The notes beneath the pieces are model-generated. The model had not been told where the DNA came from. It did not search any database and worked only from the letters and a program-made list of their open reading frames with translations. From contig JACCLO010000003.1 in the NCBI GenBank assembly GCA_029448655.1, forward strand, positions 3,534,001 to 3,598,000: DNA of 64,000 nucleotides, given 5' to 3'. A program made the translations under genes and the position numbers. The stretch comes from Wolfiporia cocos (Eukaryota; Basidiomycota; Agaricomycetes; Polyporales; Phaeolaceae). Shown piece by piece: positions 57,763 to 64,000 of this stretch. Within the stretch, counting starts at the first letter, position 1, and each line of letters begins with the position of its first letter.

Positions 57763-59028
57763 ATGTCCCAGACACTGCGTCTTGACCGCGTCTTTGACCT
57801 CCAGGGCCGCGTCGCCCTCGTCACCGGCGGCGGGACGGGCATCGGGCTGATGATCGCGGAGGGCCTCGCCGCGAATGGCGCGAAGGTGTACATCACCGGC
57901 CGCCGCAAGGAGGTGCTCGAGAAGGCCGCCGCCCGGTTTACGGAGGAGAACGAGGGGAAGGGGTCCATCGTGCCGTGCGTCGCGTCCGCGTTTCGAGTCC
58001 TGCTGCGTTGCTGAGCGAGTCCAGGCTGCCGATGGACGTGACCGACAAGGCGAGCATACTCGCCGGCAAGGAGGTCGTTGCCGCGAACGACGGCAAGCTG
58101 CACATCCTCGTGAACAAGTGCGTGCTCGTGTTCTCCTTCCCCTCGATCAAACTAACTGATCGATACCCCATTCCCATCCCACCCATCGTCCACACCCATG
58201 GCCATGACACCGACCACACAGCGCCGGGATCCTGGGCCTCTACGCGCCGTTCATGCACGACGAGGGCGCGCCGGAGCGTGCGTCGCCCGAGGCGCTCGGC
58301 CGCGCGCTCTTCGACGGCGCGACGTTTGGCGAGTGGGCGCGCCTCTTCGACGTGAACACGTTCGCGCTCTACTTCGTCACGACCGCCTTCCTCGGCCTCC
58401 TCGCCGCCGGCAGCGCGGACGTGCTCGCGTACACGTCCAGCGTCGTCAACATCACGAGCATCAGCAGCTTCACGAAGCTCTCCCAGGGGCAGGTGCGCAC
58501 GTCCCTTCCGTCCACTGCCTTCCATTATCCTACCTTCCATACCCCCCGCCTTCCATTCCCTCCCCTTGTCTTCCATGCCCTGCATCCCCCGTCTTCCTTT
58601 CCGCCCCCGTGTACTGGCTCTCCGGATCGCTAACCCCGCCCCGCAGTTCGCCTACAACACAACCAAAGCGGCGGCGTCGCACCTCTCCAAGATGTTCGCG
58701 ACCGAGTTCGCGCTCAAGAAGGTGCCCGTGCGCGTGAACGCGGTCGCGCCAGGCATCTACGAGTCCGAGATGACGTATGACGTCATCACGCCCGAGATCC
58801 TCGACCGCGCCGGCAAGAACATCGTCCCCATCCCCACACGGCGCCCCGGCACGTGCGTCTTCCCGTGTCCTTGTCGATTGTGCGTGTGTGCTGACGGGCA
58901 GGAACGGCAGCGCGCAGGAGATCGCGGGGTCGGTGATCTACCTCGCGTCCCCGGCCGGGTGCTACACGAACGGGCAGGAGATCGTCGTCGATGGCGGGTA
59001 CTTGGCCGTCAACCCATCGACGGCATAA
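57763..59028 (+). CDS. Short-chain dehydrogenase/reductase, paralogue 3
   Basis: Begins MSQTLRLDRVFDLQG and carries TGGGTGIG, the intron-split NNAGILG, the Ser region SVVNITSISSFTK, YNTTK, and GCYTNGQEIVVDGGYLAVN before the stop at 59,028. Intron 2 (about 60 bp longer) and intron 3 (about 150 bp, C-rich) are enlarged relative to the other paralogues. The last acceptor is best placed at GAACGGCAG, which gives TAQEIAG as in paralogue 1. It differs from paralogues 1 and 2 mainly in the loop after NNAG (LYAPFMHDE against TPFLND), the region that usually shapes the substrate pocket. Confidence 0.9.
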
Positions 59029-60231
59029 TCGGCGACGTCCGGTGGCGACGAACTTCCTCATGATCGTAAAATGAAAGAAGCCGGCGGGATGCTGGCTGGA
59101 TATCTGTATGTGGCCAATGTACGACTACCCGAGAGACTGGCAGGCAATCTATACTATGCGCACCTTTGAGAGCAGGCGTGGCGCAGGCAGCCTCAGGCCG
59201 CGGGTGCCCGCTCCGTCCGCGAGACAGTGCCGCCGCGTAATAATCTGAGCAACATTCGACTGCAGTCACTGATCCACCAACTTGACATGGCAGCGTGGCT
59301 GCCCAAAGTCGGATTGTACAACCTCAATGATGGACCCATGATCTCGAGCCCGCGCGTGCCGTGCCTTTCTCGCCGCTCCCCCGTCGCAGAACGCGAGGGC
59401 GAGGCTACTCTGCACGCGCGCAGCGAACATATGCTCCCAGAGATGATCAAGACGGAACCACGCAGCCGACCTGCGCGGAGATTTGGCCAGAGGAGTTGCG
59501 AGCCAACGTGCCCGGAAGTGTGCCGTAGTCAGCACATGGGGGTCACGGGCTGCGCCGCCATGCGCGCCGAGGCGGCTACGCCCCGATAGAAGTGGCTCCG
59601 CATGCCCGCTGCTTAATGCTGTGAACTGTGAGCTTCAACAAAACGAGCGTGTCAGTGCTCCCCGGCGAGCATCGCCCATGCGCACGCTGGAGACAGGTTT
59701 CTGGATAGATCCAAGGCATGTCGCCATACTTGCCTTATAGATGGATGTATTAGAGATGAGGCCTTGAGGGAGTATCCTCGCATTGGGCTCCGCGCCTTTG
59801 TTTGACGATCTATATTTGTGAGGAGTTGGCGGGTGATGCGGGGAAGCGCCGTGCGCCACACTCGCGACAAGGCACGATCGCGTCGCCTCTGTCCGCCGCG
59901 CAGGTGATCCCCAGGGGGTGGTAAGCGCAGGCATCAATACAGACGCTGTGTTTTATCCCGAAAGCCCATCCTACAGATGAGTTGTGCACAAACCTCGAGG
60001 TTGGCTGGCACACTCTGCGGCAGCAGCTCATGCTGGCGGGTGGCCACAAAGGAGACGACGATTTGGGGGAGACTTGACCGACGACGATGGCAAACTTTAA
60101 GCTTGGGGTATGGAGGGAATGTACACAGGCAGGGAGAACATAACCGAGGGGCAGTTCAACTCCAGGTACCTGCCCGCTAATTTGCCTGGCTCCTCATGGG
60201 CTTCTGTTTGCGCATATCCTGGCGTTATTGC
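59029..60231. other. No supportable gene
   Basis: 3' flank of SDR paralogue 3 followed by sequence with short, overlapping frames up to repeat copy C. Confidence 0.5.
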
Positions 60232-62553
60232 GTACGTCCTGGGTGCAAACTAATGCATCCGTTTAGACAGCTGCAGTTGAATCGATAGAGATCGTGGGGA
60301 TCGACGGTGCGGACGATTTATGATACAGCAAATGAACTCATTGCCTCGCACGATCTTGGATACACTGGAGTACAGAGGTATCGATAGAAATATCGACAAC
60401 ACCGATTGTAGTTGGCGAGCGCGGATCCCCAACAAGAGCTGGTTGTGAGCGACTGTGCATTAGCGTTTATTAGGCACGAAACATCCAACTGCAGTGTTTA
60501 AAGCTATTCGCGGACGACATCCATCGTGTCTTCTGGACGTGGTGCTATGATGCATCTTGAGCCAATCCTGCCAAGGATAGCCACTTGAGAACCATGAAGC
60601 GAAGTGGCTGGATCACCATAATTGACGACATCCAGCTTGCTCCGGAACACAGTTTGATAGACTGTTCAAAATCTGGTTGCCGAATAGCCTGGTTATGGAG
60701 AGTTTACGAGCGAGGAACCGCTCGAACACGCGATATCTATAAATGAGTCCATGAGATTTGATACGGCGGAAAGCGCATGAGGAGTGCACCAGCTCTTGCC
60801 AGAGTGCGAGTTGATGCTACCTAATGTGGACCATCCGCTTCCTATGCGTTCTCTATGATCACACCGTCAAGTTGGAGGCACGAAAATGATATCAGGGTAT
60901 ACGCACTCTCATGGCCGCTGGCGAATATAGCTACGTATTGAGCCTTCCCCTGCAAACTTTGTAGGACATCTTGACGTGACTGTTCAGCAGAAATGGTGCA
61001 AGGTCTGTGAGATCTGGCTTGCCAGGCTGGGAGACGACAGGTGTTGGAAAATTCAAGGGCTAGGAAATCGCTCTCCGACTCGTATGTTCCTCGAGAGCTG
61101 TGGCCACAGCAGTGGAGCCGGGTGCCTCGTAACGTTTTGATCTGGCCCGTTCAGTCCAGAAGAACGAAATGCCAACTCCTGCGTAATCCTTACGGGAACG
61201 TGTCACATTGAAAGCTGAAGACGTGAACTGGGGCCCTGTAATTCGCCAAAGTGGCCGAGGAGCGTTGAAGCCAGCTGCTGGCTTTGTCATCGCCCGAGAA
61301 AGGCAACGGATTAGCCGACAGAATCCGTATCCGCTCGTCAATTCCACCCACAAATGCTGGCACAGATAGATTATGCGGATGAGATGGAGGCCACGGTGTG
61401 AATCAATTTCCGCTGGGTGCAGAGACCCCGAAAGGAATCCTGAAGACGAATTGAGCGACCCCTCAAGAAAGTGGCCGGTGCGCGACGTCGTGATCGGCGT
61501 GACTAGCGACGTTTAGGGGTTGTCTTCGCCCACCTCGCCCAATTTGTTCCGAACGGTTGCTGCTGCTACTTCTTCACCAATATACACTCGGATTACCTGC
61601 CCTGGATTGGTGCACTTTTGGGAGACCTAAAATGAATGGTTGACACCTGCTCAAATCCCTTGGAGGTTGCTGCCGAGGCGAAGAAACTGTGCTGCTTTCG
61701 CACTGAGAATCTGAAGAATCCCATCACAAACGCTCCGGAGTTTTTGACATCTGGGTTCTTGGATGCATGGTCAACTGTTGGAATCATTGCTCTCGAGGGT
61801 CTCCTCGCTTGAAGTTCGAACTTTGCGAAGGGTTCACGCACAGGCTTCATGCTGGTGAAATCGAACATGGTTAACATTGCTCGTAACACAAAGCACTTAT
61901 CGAACAAGCGGACAAGCTGCTCGTAACAAGCCTAGCAGATCCCACGAGTGTACTAGTTGAGTACAATGCGAAGCGAAGGGACATTGCCTCTCCATGGTTG
62001 CGGTCGCCGCGCGCACTGTGCTCGTGTTTTGTGCAGGTACGGCGGGGGGCACACACAGCTGATAGTATGTCTTCATCTTGTCATCTCTTGCGCGGTCGGC
62101 CCTCGATGTCGTCGTTGCATACACGCTTCATTCACGAGGGGGCGGGGAGACTGGCACTCTGCTTCTTCAATCTTTGACAATGCTTGACGGTGTTCGGGCA
62201 GATTTGGGTCACAGCGTTGGAATCCGTTTTTTGATGCACGCAGAACGAGATTCGGTGGATGGTAGAATTTTTCAAGATGGGCTGACTCACTTTATTTTGA
62301 GCTGCGCCTTATCTGTCGCGCCGTGTCACGGTTGTGACCCGACCCCCGACGTCACGTCACATCCTGCACGGCGCCGCCCGCCGTACGGAGGCAGTATCGT
62401 CCCGCAGATGGGAGGCCTATGCGGCAGATGGATGAGCTGAGGTGTGCGGGTGTGCTTACTTTCAGAGCGGCTACTACACCTTCACCAGACATGGAGTTGT
62501 CTGGATTGTGGTGACGCCAGCCTTAGGGATTGGGACACCCAGTGCGTTTGCGT

Positions 62554-62868
62554 ATGGAGGCAGTGGCTGTGGTTTCCCTGAACAGAATGACCTGCCACGG
62601 TCTTGAGCAAGCTTTCAGCGTAGCTGATCCGCGAAAGAGTTCCCAAAGCCTATGTCAAGTGAGGGCGGCGCTCGCACCTGCGTATGCCCGCCTGGTACGT
62701 CTCCAGTCGATCTTGTTGATCGTTTATCTTCTGTCTCTGGTGTATGCCAGTATGATGCTACGCGTCGCATGATTCTAGCGTGCCAGGGCAGATGGCGCGA
62801 ACAGACAAGCGGTCGCAGAAGCGAGTCCTATCGAGAGCGTGTTGACGCGTTTCCAGCCCACCAGCTAG
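62554..62868 (+). CDS. Possible two-exon 69-aa gene, open only in copy C
   Basis: Exons 62,554-62,681 and 62,787-62,868, joined across a 105-bp GTATGC...CCAG intron, give an uninterrupted frame starting MEAVAVVSLNRMTCHG and ending RQAVAEASPIESVLTRFQPT followed by Ser. In copy B the same splice would contain two in-frame stops; in A the frame is also interrupted. Between A and B the ESPIES-type segment (RQAVAE) changes mostly at third positions, which hints at past coding use. Unrecognised family. It may equally be a relic left open by chance. Confidence 0.3.
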
Positions 62869-63449
62869 ATGTAGCCCACTCCCAGTACTATGATTGATGC
62901 TCTACATCACCGCCACTCGTGCTGCGAGTCGTCGAAGAGAGGGAGAGAGAGACAGGCGCACAGTGCAAAGTCAGGAACGCGGAAGCAAAGTCTGACGGAA
63001 GCTTTTTGTGAATAACGGTGCATGAGTGTTATCTCTGCGCTGTCGTGCTGATGTGCGGTCGAACTGACATTTCGAGTCGCATTATAGGTCCTATTGGAGA
63101 TATTGGATGGTCCAGGGAGATCTTTCGGGGAACAGCGATCACGAAAGCAGACTCTTTCTGACCGCTCGCAATGCGGGGACAATCTGGCGCGCGGTGACTT
63201 GACGCGTCTGTCTAGAATCGGTATCCAGACACCTGACGCGACTGATCCAAACCGGATTTACGAAAACAACGGTTCTCGTGGCACAGCACAATGCTGGCTC
63301 TCGCTTAAAAAACGAACATCGCATCTCTTCCCACCCATCATCCACCCACCACCTACCCACCACCCACCCACCATCTCCCCAGCTTTTCTACCCGCCACGC
63401 GCCATTCATCTCCCTACCACTGCGAATCATTCATCCATAGCGGTCGAAA

Positions 63450-64000
63450 ATGCGCGGCACTCTTGAGCCTGCTTACCCATCTTTCGCGCATGTCATCTCA
63501 TGCGTGGACAACGACACGTGTCGCTCGCCATCGCATCGAGAGAGCTATCGCCGTCGCTATCATCCCTATTCCTCAAAGTCCCGACGCCAGCCCGGCAACG
63601 ACCCAATGGTATGTTCTTCTGCAGTGTGAAACAATGTACTATTCACCTACCAACGCGTTTTTGATTGCTGCGGATTAGAATACCGTAGATCACCGTTACG
63701 AAGACGCGCTCAGAATCGCCACGGCACTTCTGGCTTACACAGTGAGTGCTCTTACGGTCCAAAACATCCACGTCCCTTCTCAAATCTCTTCTACCACAGC
63801 CCAACGCGGTAGCCAACCACGAAGCTCGAGATGTAGAAGATATGGACGGTGTTCGTCACCCTACAGACAGGCCCAAGAGGCGCCATAAGTTCTCAGGCCT
63901 TATCGTCGTGAGCTAAATGACCTCGGTCGCGTGCTTGTGCTGATTTTATTGTCACAAATTTCAGGACCTCGCTCTCGCGGCGCGGCGTCGAACAGCTCGG
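63450..64000 (+). CDS. 139-aa-type basic protein of unknown function, repeat copy C (3' end outside window)
   Basis: Exons 63,450-63,608, 63,679-63,741, 63,800-63,907 and 63,965 to the window end join in phase 0 by introns of 70, 58 and 57 bp. The part inside the window is nearly identical to the copy B protein and ends DLALAARRRTAR where the window stops, about 17 codons short by comparison with B. The leader is CT-rich with TTAAAAAACG about 140 bp upstream. Confidence 0.6.

Larger units (their letters stand above)
60232..64000 (-). repeat. Copy C of the ~4.2-kb repeat, inverted, cut by the window end
   Basis: The reverse complement follows copy B closely from the boundary near GCACCCAGGA through the small gene that leaves the window at 64,000. 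Several stretches of well over 100 bp (for example around 62,810-62,900 against 22,440-22,530, and 63,450-63,700 against 21,650-21,900) are nearly identical to B, so B and C separated more recently than either did from A. Confidence 0.85.

Overview
The window is nuclear DNA of a filamentous basidiomycete, most likely an Agaricomycete. The evidence is the density of short (about 50-70 bp) GT-AG introns, the GC-rich compact coding blocks, pyrimidine-rich 5' leaders, a DUF6533-type membrane protein, a SAM-RA-SH3 adaptor of the Ustilago Ubc2 type, and a fungal complex I 21 kDa subunit. There are no rRNA genes, CRISPR arrays or bacterial-style operons. All multi-exon models were spliced by eye from reading-frame continuity, so exact starts and minor exons are provisional.

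Layout. (1) Positions 1-27,400 and 59,030-64,000 are accessory DNA. A degenerate repeat of about 4.2 kb occurs three times: copy A (1-4,250) and copy B (20,960-25,215) in one orientation, and copy C (60,232-64,000, running off the end) inverted. Each copy carries the same small gene: four exons, 139 codons in A and B, no coding indels, function unknown. Between A and B lie an intact cytochrome P450 with a broken partial duplicate, a decayed DUF6533 gene, a frameshifted proline-rich gene and an island of small mobile elements (a 1.46-kb TIR element with target-site repeats, a 0.96-kb hAT-type element with a clean 8-bp target-site duplication, and two opposed tRNA-derived SINE-like units). (2) Positions 27,400-48,760 are a dense housekeeping block: a zinc-finger/RING protein, an acidic-phenylalanine trafficking-like protein, the Ste50/Ubc2 MAPK adaptor, a J-domain protein, the pre-rRNA processing factor Ipi3, a complex I subunit, a RanBP2-zinc-finger nucleoporin-like protein and the TFIIH kinase Cdk7/Kin28. 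Most are arranged as divergent pairs sharing 225-415 bp promoters or as convergent pairs. (3) Positions 49,495-50,949 encode a single-exon protein that joins a domain resembling the thymine-hypermodification pyrophosphorylase / 5-hmdU DNA kinase helical family to a C-terminal chromodomain. (4) Positions 52,560-59,030 hold three tandem paralogous short-chain dehydrogenases with identical intron positions.

The genes do not form one pathway. The two items I consider most worth following are the chromodomain fusion, a candidate link between modified DNA bases and histone marks, and the small gene that keeps its reading frame inside an otherwise decaying repeat.
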